Assembly (NCBI GenBank): GCA_947630135.1
Contig: CANRGH010000006.1
Coordinates: forward strand, 1 to 64,000
Length of the DNA stretch: 64,000 nt
Direction: 5' to 3'
From: an uncultured Monoglobus sp.
GTDB taxonomy: Bacteria > Bacillota > Clostridia > Monoglobales > Monoglobaceae
Numbering within the stretch: the stretch's first letter is position 1; every line of letters begins with the position of its first letter. The notes beneath the pieces are model-generated. The model did no database searches, was not told the DNA's origin, and saw only the letters and a list, made by a program, of their open reading frames with translations. The translations under genes and the position numbers were made by a program. Positions 49,131-58,460 of this stretch are shown piece by piece.

Positions 49131-51419
49131 TCAAAACTCACGAATTAGTTCAATCTCTCTCGGAATTTTCCAGTTCACGAGCTTCACGTTGTCATCCGCC
49201 CTGTATCCGGGCTCATCCGGTCCCGCCGCCGTGCCGGTGTCGCCGAAAACATACGCGCGGTCGCCGTAGAGGTTAAAGCCTGACGGGAAACAGCGGATCT
49301 CCACCACATGACGCTCGTCCGCCGCCATTGGCGGGATCGGCAATGTGTTGTTTCCGCCGTAAACGCGGCCGATAAACTCGTTGTCAAAATAGACCTCTAT
49401 AACCGAAGCGTCATCACACCGCAGCCTGAGAACAGGACGGTTGATGTTTTCTTCAATATATATGATTTTTTTCGCCGAGGCGCAGAGATCGGCGAACGGA
49501 TAGCCGCAGCGCACAAGGTTATTCTCGCTCTCGGCTCCGGCGGGGCGCAGAACGAAGTTGTTCTTGGTCTGGACCTGCCTTTGGTCAAAGCTCCTGTAGC
49601 CCGAGGCGGCCTCGACTCTGAAGCTTCCGGTCAGATACGCGAAGACCTCGCCGCAGCCCTCCAGAACTATTTTGTTCTCACCCGACACGATATTTTCGGT
49701 TATTTCATAATATTCTCCGCGCTCGTCCCTGTCCGAAACGCTTATCAATATGTCGTTTATGCTCGCCTCGCGGCAGCCGTCCGACACGAGCAGACGGACA
49801 TCTCCGGAAAAATCATCGCCCGCCCGGAAGCGGAATTCCGCTCCGCCGTTTCTGTATTCGGGAGTGAGGGGCAGTATATTTGTCTCGGGCGGGGTGATCG
49901 TCCACCTATCCTGATTGACCACGATCGGAACGATCTCCTTGAGCGTGTCGCGGATAAGCTCAAGCGGTATGATCTCGGTGTCGGATTTCGGTATATCATT
50001 CAAAATGCGGGTCCCGCTGGCCTTGGCCTTCTCGAGCATCAGCTTTCCTTTTTTCGTGAAAGCGCAGCCGGGAGTTATGAGCAGAGTGCTGTATGAGCGC
50101 TCGCCCATTATGACCCCGCTTCCTCCGGCGGAAGCGAAGTTTTCAAACATATTTTCGTCGGTCACATCGAAGCGGCGGCTCATCTCATGGAGCCTGTCGC
50201 TTATCCCGGTCACGGCGCGGCTGAGTTCTTTCGCCTCGGCGTTCTCGCCGCCGGGGGCGTAGACGCTCCACATGGCCCGGGTCGGGCAGACCAGCAGTAT
50301 CCTTCTGGCGCGCTTTCCCTCGATCTCCGCCACGCGTCTCAGCTCCGCGAGGATCTCGGGTATTACGCCCTTCCACGGAACGTGCTCCGGGAAAGAGATG
50401 TGCCGCCTTCTCAAAGCGGCTCCGCTCAAACGCGGATAGCAGGAATTTACAACAAATGTTGTAATTCCGCACTCGGTCAGCTTTCTAAGGCAGTTTTCAA
50501 ACTGCTCGGGCATCAGCCCCCAGCCGGTCCCGCCAAACACCGAGACGGCAGCCTCGCAGTTCCCCGTCTGGCACGCGAAGCCGGACGCCGCCGAGGCCGC
50601 GAAAACGCTCACGTCTCCGATGCCCCTGACCGTGACCGAGGGCAGCGCGGCGCCCCGCTCGGACTCCAGATATGAGCCGCGCTCCTCGATCATGTTCACG
50701 GGCTCAAACTCCGTTTCCGAAGTCATGATAAGCTTTTTGCCGTTTTGGGCGCACCAGCCTCTGATCGGCTCAAGCCGCGCCTTTGTAAAGCGTTTGGTTA
50801 TCCTGTTCCAATAGCGGGCCTTGAGCTTCGACGGCCCGCCCTCGCTGAACAGCTCCTTTAAAAACGGCTTTATGTCCATGCCGTAATCGTTTAAAAATTC
50901 TTCCTCTATATCGTCGTACCACGGGACGGTCGCGCCGCTGATGTCCGAAAATCCCGGAAACTCGGCACAAAAACCGATTATGTATTCAAAAGCCTCGGCG
51001 GACAGCCCCTCTTTGATCTTCTCATAAACGCCGCCGATCTGCTCTAAGGCGCACACCTCATCAAACGGAGACGGTATGCCCGGATCGGTGAGCTTTATTA
51101 CCTCGCCGTCATTGCCGAGAGCCAGCCTTTGCGCGGGCACCATCGGCAGCGCGGCGGCGCGACTGCCGGTTATTCCGAGCCACGCCGAAAGATCCTCCGC
51201 CTTGGCACGCAGGATTATTTCATCAAGAGCTTTGAGCGTTCCGCTCATATCGGCAGCGGCGCCCCCGCCCAATTCGCGGGCGCCGGTTCCGCGCCCCACG
51301 GTGAGCACCGCGCCGTCAAAGCCGCGGTTTTTGATTTGTCTCATGCGCCGCCCGATAATATCGGCGTCTTTTTCAACATCGTCAATAATCAGCGACACAA
51401 GAAATTTCAGCGGTTCCAT
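49131..51419 (-). CDS. Glycoside hydrolase-like protein (GH106 alpha-L-rhamnosidase-like)
   Basis: 762 aa; 'VPWYDDIEEEFLNDYGMDIKPFL...RYWNRITKRFTKARLEPIRGWCAQNGKKLIMTSE...EAAVSVFGGTGWGLMPEQF' pattern; C-terminal beta-sandwich. Confidence 0.6.
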   Translation of the reverse strand: MEPLKFLVSLIIDDVEKDADIIGRRMRQIKNRGFDGAVLTVGRGTGARELGGGAAADMSGTLKALDEIILRAKAEDLSAWLGITGSRAAALPMVPAQRLALGNDGEVIKLTDPGIPSPFDEVCALEQIGGVYEKIKEGLSAEAFEYIIGFCAEFPGFSDISGATVPWYDDIEEEFLNDYGMDIKPFLKELFSEGGPSKLKARYWNRITKRFTKARLEPIRGWCAQNGKKLIMTSETEFEPVNMIEERGSYLESERGAALPSVTVRGIGDVSVFAASAASGFACQTGNCEAAVSVFGGTGWGLMPEQFENCLRKLTECGITTFVVNSCYPRLSGAALRRRHISFPEHVPWKGVIPEILAELRRVAEIEGKRARRILLVCPTRAMWSVYAPGGENAEAKELSRAVTGISDRLHEMSRRFDVTDENMFENFASAGGSGVIMGERSYSTLLITPGCAFTKKGKLMLEKAKASGTRILNDIPKSDTEIIPLELIRDTLKEIVPIVVNQDRWTITPPETNILPLTPEYRNGGAEFRFRAGDDFSGDVRLLVSDGCREASINDILISVSDRDERGEYYEITENIVSGENKIVLEGCGEVFAYLTGSFRVEAASGYRSFDQRQVQTKNNFVLRPAGAESENNLVRCGYPFADLCASAKKIIYIEENINRPVLRLRCDDASVIEVYFDNEFIGRVYGGNNTLPIPPMAADERHVVEIRCFPSGFNLYGDRAYVFGDTGTAAGPDEPGYRADDNVKLVNWKIPREIELIREF

Positions 51420-51531
51420 AACTATTTCCCCTTTACGTTATTGACAAAAAGGTTATTAATTATTATACTATAAGAAAGAAGAAAAATAAATACTTTTTTC
51501 AAATATATTTCAAAAAAAGGAGCATTTTACA

Positions 51532-52170
51532 ATGAAAATAGCGCTTATTAACGAAAATTCTCAGGCGGCGAAGAACGAGATCATCTGCAATTCGCTGAAA
51601 AAGATCGCCGAGCCCATGGGCCACGAGGTTCTTAACTTCGGCATGTACAGCGCCGACGACGAGGCGCAGCTCACCTATGTTATGAACGGACTGCTCGCGG
51701 CCATCCTCTTAAACTCAAAAGCGGTTGACTTTGTCGTTACCGGCTGCGGCACGGGCGAGGGCGCCATGCTCGCGCTCAACTCGTTCCCCGGCGTGCTCTG
51801 CGGACATGTCACAAGCCCGCTTGACGCGTATCTTTTCGGTCAGGTAAACAACGGCAACGCGATTGCCATGCCGTTCGCGCAGGGCTTCGGCTGGGGCGCG
51901 GAGCTTAATCTTGACTATACCTTCGAGAAGCTCTTGTGCGACGAGATGGGCGGCGGCTATCCCAAAGAGAGAGCCGTTCCCGAGCAGGCCAACAAGAAGA
52001 TACTCGACGAGGTAAAAAAGGTCACGCACCATGACATTATGTATGTTCTCAAAAACATTGATCAGGACTTCCTGAAAAAGACGGTCAGCGGCGAAAAGTT
52101 CGCGGAGCTGTTCTTCCCCAATTGCAAGGTTCCCGAGATCGCCGAGTACATCAAAGGCGTTTTGGACTAA
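51532..52170 (+). CDS. RpiB/LacA/LacB family sugar-phosphate isomerase
   Basis: MKIALINENSQAAKNEII...VDFVVTGCGTGEGAMLALNSFPGVLCGHVTSPLDA...NNGNAIAMPF. Confidence 0.88.
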   Translation: MKIALINENSQAAKNEIICNSLKKIAEPMGHEVLNFGMYSADDEAQLTYVMNGLLAAILLNSKAVDFVVTGCGTGEGAMLALNSFPGVLCGHVTSPLDAYLFGQVNNGNAIAMPFAQGFGWGAELNLDYTFEKLLCDEMGGGYPKERAVPEQANKKILDEVKKVTHHDIMYVLKNIDQDFLKKTVSGEKFAELFFPNCKVPEIAEYIKGVLD

Positions 52171-52177
52171 AACACCC

Positions 52178-52200
52178 GCCCGCCGCAAGGCGGGCTTTTT
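52178..52200 (+). terminator. Terminator of rpiB-like gene
   Basis: GCCCGCC GCAA GGCGGGC TTTTT. Confidence 0.85.
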
Positions 52201-52600
52201 GCCGCTTGCGGCAAAACAAGCAAGCGAAGGCACGCAGGGCTCCCGCAAAGCGCCAGCGAAGTGCAGACAGGGCTCCCGAAAACGCTTGCGTTTTTGGGAA
52301 TAAGGAACAAATTCGCAGCGATGAGCAAAAGGCGCATGCGCCTTTTGTGATAAGCGAAGAAATTTGTGACGCGGGAATAAGGAGCCGACCCGCAGCGGGC
52401 GCGGCTTTTGCCGCTCGCGGCAAAACAAGCAAGCGAAGGGATCAAAAAAGCGCCATAAGACGCGCAGGGCTCCCGCAAAGCGCCAGCAAAGCGCACTTTG
52501 CGGGAAAGAGGAGCCGACCCGCAGCGGGCGCAGCTTTTGCCGCGAGCGGCAAAACAAGCAAGCGAAGGGATCGGCGACGACGACGTGAAATGCACGTTTT
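52194..52600. repeat. GC-rich hairpin repeat block (three related units)
   Basis: Units GCTTTT(T)GCCGCNNGCGGCAAAACAAGCAAGCGAAGG at about 52194, 52403, 52532, plus repeated CGCAGGGCTCCCGCAAAGCGCCAGC and GGAGCCGACCCGCAGCGGGCGC. Confidence 0.85.
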
Positions 52601-52688
52601 TTAACACGAATGATATTGTTTTTTAATATATAATATGATATAATTTGTTTAAAAATAAAATAATATTAAATTTTAAGGAGGTAAAACT

Positions 52689-53168
52689 ATGAATACTGCT
52701 GCACCCCTTTCCAATGACGCTTTGGGCGGATTAGCTGTCGGAAGCATACTCGGCTTTATTGTCGCATGCGCGATCATAATGTGGGTATTCCAGATTATCG
52801 CGTACTGGAAAATGTTCACAAAGGCGGGCGAGCCCGGCTGGAAGAGCATTATCCCGTTCTACAGCCAATACATCATGTATAAGCTGACATGGAAAACATC
52901 GTGGTTCTGGATCACACTGATCGTCGCTGTTGTATATGGCGTATTCACGTCTTTGAACCAAAACTTCCCCGACAACATGCTCTACGCGGTCCTGCTGCTT
53001 ATATCCGCGATCATCGCACTGGTGATCACGATAATCTCGTATCACAAGATCTCGAAGGCATACGGACATGGCGCGGGATACACCGTGGGTATGTTATTCT
53101 TGTGGCCCATATTCGTGCTTATTCTGGGCTATGGCAAATCGAAGTACATAGGCCCCAACAAAGCTTAA
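52689..53168 (+). CDS. DUF5684 domain-containing membrane protein
   Basis: WKMFTKAGEPGWKSIIPFYSQYIMYKLTWK plus hydrophobic segments; AAGGAGG SD. Confidence 0.85.
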   Translation: MNTAAPLSNDALGGLAVGSILGFIVACAIIMWVFQIIAYWKMFTKAGEPGWKSIIPFYSQYIMYKLTWKTSWFWITLIVAVVYGVFTSLNQNFPDNMLYAVLLLISAIIALVITIISYHKISKAYGHGAGYTVGMLFLWPIFVLILGYGKSKYIGPNKA

Positions 53169-53183
53169 AACTTCAAAAAAATT

Positions 53184-53213
53184 CGAGGCGGAACGAAGTT
53201 CCGCCTCGTTTTA
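53184..53213. terminator. Bidirectional terminator
   Basis: CGAGGCGGAAC gaa GTTCCGCCTCG TTTT. Confidence 0.85.
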
Positions 53214-53215
53214 TT

Positions 53216-54181
53216 CTATTCTCCGGGATATTTCATTCCCCAGCGTGCGCGCATATCGTCCATAACGCCGAGCACGAACAGGCTCTCGGAATGGGGCATT
53301 TCCGCACACTCGATCTTTCCTTCTTTTATCGCCTTTATGCAGGCCTCGAGCTCAAACACATATCCGGTCTTAAACTTTGGGGTTATCTCGCGGATAAGCT
53401 CCTTCTGCTCGTTATAGACCCTTGTGCTCTTCCAGTTGGACACCCCGGCGATCTCGATTATTCCGTTTTCGCACATCAGCGTTATCTTTGAGTCGGTGCA
53501 CATATCGGTGCAGCTCATAAGCGACGCGGTCACGCCGTTTTTGTATTTTATCACCGTCAGGCTGTGGTCGTCGACGCCCGCCTCGGACAGCTTTCCGACG
53601 CTGTATTCTATTTCAAAATCGTCGCCCAGCAGCATTGACGCCGCGGTCACGTTGTATATACCCAGGTCAAGCAGCGCGCCGCCGCCGAGCTTCGGGTCGT
53701 GGATCCACGATGACGCCGTCTTTTTGGAACCGAAGTTTGACTGCATAAGCACGGGCTTTCCTATTTCGCCGCTCGATATGATCTCTTTTATTTCTTTGAC
53801 CCACGGGAAAAACCTCGTCCACACCGCCTCGCAGATAAAGGCGTTATGTTCTCTCGCGATCCTGAACAGGTCCTCGGCATGAGCGCTGTTTATGCATATC
53901 GGCTTTTCGCACAGCACGCTTTTGCCTTTTTCCAAAAGCTTTTTGGAAAGCTCGTAATGAAGCGGATGAATGGTGGCGATATACACCAGTTCGATCTCCG
54001 GGTCGTTGATCAGCTCGTCATAGCTGCCGTAGGCCTTCGGAATATCAAATTCCTCCGCGAACTTTTCCGCAGCCTCGAGAGTCCTTGATGCCACGGCGTA
54101 AAACTCCGCCTCATCAACGACTTTTATCGTCCTCGCCATTGAATGGGCAATATGCCCCGTCCCGATTATTGAAACTTTCAT
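53216..54181 (-). CDS. Gfo/Idh/MocA family oxidoreductase
   Basis: MKVSIIGTGHIAHSMARTIK...YIATIHPLHYELSKKLLEKGKSVLCEKPICIN. Confidence 0.92.
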   Translation of the reverse strand: MKVSIIGTGHIAHSMARTIKVVDEAEFYAVASRTLEAAEKFAEEFDIPKAYGSYDELINDPEIELVYIATIHPLHYELSKKLLEKGKSVLCEKPICINSAHAEDLFRIAREHNAFICEAVWTRFFPWVKEIKEIISSGEIGKPVLMQSNFGSKKTASSWIHDPKLGGGALLDLGIYNVTAASMLLGDDFEIEYSVGKLSEAGVDDHSLTVIKYKNGVTASLMSCTDMCTDSKITLMCENGIIEIAGVSNWKSTRVYNEQKELIREITPKFKTGYVFELEACIKAIKEGKIECAEMPHSESLFVLGVMDDMRARWGMKYPGE

Positions 54182-54197
54182 AATTTTACCTCTTTCT

Positions 54198-54280
54198 GCC
54201 TCTCCCCGGAGGGGAGGCGGGCGCTTGGCGTTTACTCCTTCCACCGCTATCGCGGTCCCCCTCCCTCAAAGAGGGAGGCG
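54198..54280. repeat. Palindromic intergenic repeat cluster
   Basis: GCCTCTCCCCGGAGGGGAGGC; ACCGC-TATC-GCGGT; CCTCCCTC-AAA-GAGGGAGG. Confidence 0.75.
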
Positions 54281-54341
54281 TTTTCTCTTTCAATTCGCGC
54301 CGCAAATACAATACGGATAATCCGCCCGTTGCCGTTTGTCT

Positions 54342-57300
54342 TTATTTCCTTTTTATTTCATAAACGTCCGACATCGGTTTAATGTTCTCGGTGCCGTCCC
54401 AGATAAAGCCGCGGATCGTCACTGTGTCCTCCGTCGGCGTGACAGCCGCATCAGCGGTATCGCCCAAAGACGGATCATACTCCGTAACAGCGGCAATTGT
54501 CGCCGCGCCGCTTTGGTCATAGCCTGCTATTATAACGCTGCACGGCTCCGACAGTCCGCTCGCTGTAAGCGTTACCTCGCCGTTCGTAAAACTTTTGATC
54601 TCGGCTCCGTTTTGACTGAACCTGACCGTCGGTTCGGAAGGCTGCGGTCCCGCCGTGGGCTGCGGTCCCTCTGTGGGCTGCGGCTCGTCGGTAGGCTCCG
54701 GAGGAGAAACGACAGCCGAACCCTCGGGCGTGAGCACGCTGATATTGTCTAAGCCCAAAACGTTTGCCGCACTGCCTCTTGTGGAACCGCCGATGCTTGT
54801 TATATTAAGAGACGGTATCTCACCTTTGGCGGTTCCCGAGCCGAGCTCGACCGTTCCTATCTTGCCGTAACTTCCGTCCGCGTTTTTGTTGTAAACCGTA
54901 ATTGAATTATTTGACGATGTGTACTGAACTCTCAGGCTGTACCATGTGTTCGCTTTGTATGTGAAGCTGCCCAGCACGGTGTCAAGACCTTTTGGACTCT
55001 CTCCTTTCGTTTCATCAAACGAACCCTTTGAGAAATAATCGGTTATTTTAAGACACGGGGTCTTTTCTTTGCCGTTCTCTCCGGTCTTGAGTTCAAATAT
55101 TCTGCCGTCCAAAGTTTTTTCCGGAACATACGAATTTCCGGGGTTAACGTTTAAATTGTCAAACGCGCGAAGCAGAACCGTGTCCTTATTTGTGTCGCCC
55201 GACATAAAGTCAAAATCTATTACAATGATCTCGGACTCCACGGGCTCCTCGGCCTCGTATGTCCAGCCGTCCTGACCCTTGCCTTTGTCGTCGATCTTCA
55301 GATAATGATCCGCGCTGCCCGCTGTTTTTTCCGCGATCGAAGGCGCCACGGCAATATCGGGAACATTATCCGCGTTTCCGGTCGCATAGTTCACTCTTAT
55401 CTCCATATCGTTCTCATTTGCAATCATATCGCCGTTGCCGAATTCGGTGCCAACGGCAATATTGTCAAAGTTCCACGTCTCTCCCTCAAGCGGAGGCATT
55501 GTGGGATCGGGAGCGTCCGGCTTGATATCGGGATCGGGCTCGCCCTCGGTGCTCTTAAACGATACGCCGTAGAACTCCGCCTTTGAATTCTCAACGTAAA
55601 TATAATATGTTTTACCGGCTTCCAGGTTGGCGCTCGTTGACGTGTAGATATTCACGCTGTCGTTATTGGTCTTGTACATGGCAAGCTCCTCGTTCGCGGT
55701 CTTGCCGGGCTCATGGATCACGAACTTCTTGCCGCTGTTAAGCTTATAGTAAACCGTGATCACGCCCTTGGTTTCTGGAGTGTAGGTCAGCGCCATTCCG
55801 GACGCTCCGCCGTCCGCGGGAGTGTTCGCGCATGTAAGTCTGCCGGTAAACGAAACGGAATCGATCGTTCTGTTGGTCGTCTCGAAGGTCATGCTGTCAT
55901 TCGCGGTGAGGCCGGTCATCAGAACCTCGCCTTTTGTGACGTTTTTGGACGCTTTCCACATAAGCGTCGGTGCCTCGTTTGTAATCTCCATGCCCAAAAA
56001 TCTTCCCTTAGAGCCTTTGACGTATATATAATAGGTTTGGCCGGCCTCGACTTTTCCGGTAAGTACCGCGTCGTTGCCCTCGCCCGTTACCGAGGCGACG
56101 CAATCTTTTTCGCTCTCCGCGCCTTCCTTCATAATATACGCGGTTTTCGGGTTCGCCGCCTGACCCAGCGAGGTCAGATAAACATTCAAATATCCGCTCT
56201 TTTCGGGAATATATTTAAATCCTGTACCTGTCGCCTTTCCGCCGCTCCAGCCTCCGCTGTCGGCGCCGCTGATATAATAGTTATAGGTCTTGTCGTTCAG
56301 CGTCACATTCGCCGTGCCGCCGGTCGTGTCATGCAGCGTCGTCAAGCCGTCAATAAGCTCGCTGCCCGCTTTCTTTCCGTTGTCGCTCTCGGACGCTGTC
56401 CACTTCGCCGCGGTTGATTTGACCGTGATTGTATAGCTTCTCTTGAGCGTGAATGTGCCGTGCGTGATCTCGGCGGTGAGTATTACGGACGCGTCCTTAT
56501 CGGACGGACGGTTGACCGCCGAGATCTGATTATTGCTGATCTTCACCGCGCTCGACGCGCTTGACCACTTGATCGAGCTGCCGTTAACGCTGCCCGCCGT
56601 GGGAAGCGTCAGGTCGGACGCATTTTTGATCGTTGAGGGGCTGAGCTTTATGGCGTTTACGTCCTCCATAACCATTCTGTAATCCTCGCCCAGATCCGCG
56701 GTCTTGGGAGACTCCGTAACTATTCCCTCGGGGAACGAGTTGATCGTCAGATCGTTCGCGTAGTACTCTATATTCATATATCCCTGACCGTAGTAATCAC
56801 CCGAGGCGTCATTCGGATTTGTGGGATCGAGTCCTCTTTCGCGCTCCCAATTATCATCCATGCCGTCTTTATCTTCATCGGTCCTGTCAAGGGTCGTATA
56901 CTTCGGAGGATAATAATCATCATAATTCATCTCTTTGATTTTGTACTCCTTGATAGCCTTTTTCAGGGCGGACGACGTTGTGGTGGAATACATGGGACCG
57001 CCGGTGAGATAACCAGTGCCGTTCTTCGCCTCGTCCATAACCTGCTGATCTATTTTGGGACGCTTGTCGGCGCTGATGCCCGCGCCGGCATAGTTGATAA
57101 CGGTCTCAAACGCTTCGTCGGCGGTCTCAAACTGATTGCTGTTTAAAACAGACGCATCGTTGCCGTTTACATCCTCGACCTTAAAGGGCGTGTCGGAACC
57201 GTAGGTCGCCTTATCAAAGCCGCTCATGCCGAGCCACTGGTTGCTTTTTTCTATATCTTCATTGTAATACGAGCCGTTCGGTCTTCTTATTGTGTTGCCG

Positions 57301-58181
57301 GAAAGGTAGAACTTGTAATTCTCCGGAGCGGAGCCGCTGGATTTAACGAGAAAACGCGGTCCGCCGGTGGTAGAATTTCCCATCTTTAAATAATTATTGA
57401 CATAATTCTGGTGGCCCATGGTGCCGTAGCCCGTCTGATAGCCCCAGTCGTATATTACGTTGTTTACAAAATCCATCGCCTCGGTCTTTTCGACCTTGCC
57501 GCGAAAGTTTCTGGAAACATTGTGAGCTATCATGTTGTGGTGCCAGGAGTTCTGACCCTTGCCGAACATAACGCCAAAGCCGTGGCAGCCCTTGTCATGA
57601 ACCGATATACAGTTTGACGGACCGATCAGAGTGTACTGCACAGTTTGGTGCATATTATTTGAATAAAGGCCCCATTGCTCATCGTTCGCCCAGCCGAGCG
57701 AGCAATGGTCAACGATCGAGTTTGAACCGTTGCTTCCTCCCCAGGCGTCACACTCCTTACCCGTTTCTCCGGGACGTGAGCTGACATATCTTATAATAAT
57801 ATTGTCGCCGCCCATTCCGATCTTTGCGCCTCTGAGCGTTATTCCGCCGCCGCCGGTCGCGGTCTGGCCAAGGATCGTGACGTTGCCTTTCACAACAACA
57901 TCGCTTTTCAGATCTATTGTTCCGCCGACCGCGAACACGACAATGCTGTTTGAGTGGCTGACCGCCTCGCGGAACGTGCCGACGCTGCCGTCGTCGGTAA
58001 GCTTGGTCACGATTCGCACCGTGCCGCCTCTGCCGCCCGTGGCATACATTCCCGCGCCCTCGGCGCCGGGGAATGCTGGCAGCGTGTTGACCGCGGAAAC
58101 GGTCGCCGCGGGAACGGCCAGACTGCCGATCAGCACGGCTGCCGAAAGCAATATATTCATCAATTTGCCCTTTAGTTTCAT
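54342..58181 (-). CDS. Secreted multidomain pectate lyase-like protein (PL1-type), paralogue C
   Basis: Signal peptide from ATG 58181; LPAFPGAEGAGMYATGGRGGTVRIVTKLTD...ILGQTATGGGGITLRGAKI...VDHCSLGWANDEQW; CBM-like repeats; C-terminal FIWDGTENIKPMS module. Confidence 0.88.
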   Translation of the reverse strand: MKLKGKLMNILLSAAVLIGSLAVPAATVSAVNTLPAFPGAEGAGMYATGGRGGTVRIVTKLTDDGSVGTFREAVSHSNSIVVFAVGGTIDLKSDVVVKGNVTILGQTATGGGGITLRGAKIGMGGDNIIIRYVSSRPGETGKECDAWGGSNGSNSIVDHCSLGWANDEQWGLYSNNMHQTVQYTLIGPSNCISVHDKGCHGFGVMFGKGQNSWHHNMIAHNVSRNFRGKVEKTEAMDFVNNVIYDWGYQTGYGTMGHQNYVNNYLKMGNSTTGGPRFLVKSSGSAPENYKFYLSGNTIRRPNGSYYNEDIEKSNQWLGMSGFDKATYGSDTPFKVEDVNGNDASVLNSNQFETADEAFETVINYAGAGISADKRPKIDQQVMDEAKNGTGYLTGGPMYSTTTSSALKKAIKEYKIKEMNYDDYYPPKYTTLDRTDEDKDGMDDNWERERGLDPTNPNDASGDYYGQGYMNIEYYANDLTINSFPEGIVTESPKTADLGEDYRMVMEDVNAIKLSPSTIKNASDLTLPTAGSVNGSSIKWSSASSAVKISNNQISAVNRPSDKDASVILTAEITHGTFTLKRSYTITVKSTAAKWTASESDNGKKAGSELIDGLTTLHDTTGGTANVTLNDKTYNYYISGADSGGWSGGKATGTGFKYIPEKSGYLNVYLTSLGQAANPKTAYIMKEGAESEKDCVASVTGEGNDAVLTGKVEAGQTYYIYVKGSKGRFLGMEITNEAPTLMWKASKNVTKGEVLMTGLTANDSMTFETTNRTIDSVSFTGRLTCANTPADGGASGMALTYTPETKGVITVYYKLNSGKKFVIHEPGKTANEELAMYKTNNDSVNIYTSTSANLEAGKTYYIYVENSKAEFYGVSFKSTEGEPDPDIKPDAPDPTMPPLEGETWNFDNIAVGTEFGNGDMIANENDMEIRVNYATGNADNVPDIAVAPSIAEKTAGSADHYLKIDDKGKGQDGWTYEAEEPVESEIIVIDFDFMSGDTNKDTVLLRAFDNLNVNPGNSYVPEKTLDGRIFELKTGENGKEKTPCLKITDYFSKGSFDETKGESPKGLDTVLGSFTYKANTWYSLRVQYTSSNNSITVYNKNADGSYGKIGTVELGSGTAKGEIPSLNITSIGGSTRGSAANVLGLDNISVLTPEGSAVVSPPEPTDEPQPTEGPQPTAGPQPSEPTVRFSQNGAEIKSFTNGEVTLTASGLSEPCSVIIAGYDQSGAATIAAVTEYDPSLGDTADAAVTPTEDTVTIRGFIWDGTENIKPMSDVYEIKRK

Positions 58182-58460
58182 AGTATCACTCTCTTTCAGA
58201 AAAAATGTACAATAATTATACCTCATTTTTTGGAATTTTCCAATAAAATGAGCACTGCAAGGCAATATTTCTTGCTTTTTTGGCAATATTTCGTGATTTC
58301 AAGCCCGTTTTTGCTTTTGCCTTGACGCAAAAACCGTTCGCCGCCGCGCCGAAGCGGCGCATTTTCGTTTGACAATCCGCAAAAAAGGTGGTATAATCCT
58401 TTCCATAATTATACTGGATTATTATGCGCGCCTTGCGCGCTCAAGCTTAAGGAGAAAGAC

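Noticed and set aside
52122-52607. ORFs on both strands across 52122-52607 (160, 280, 93, 146 aa)
   Set aside because: They arise from GC-rich hairpin repeats and repeat the same peptide strings in several frames; treated as a repeat block.
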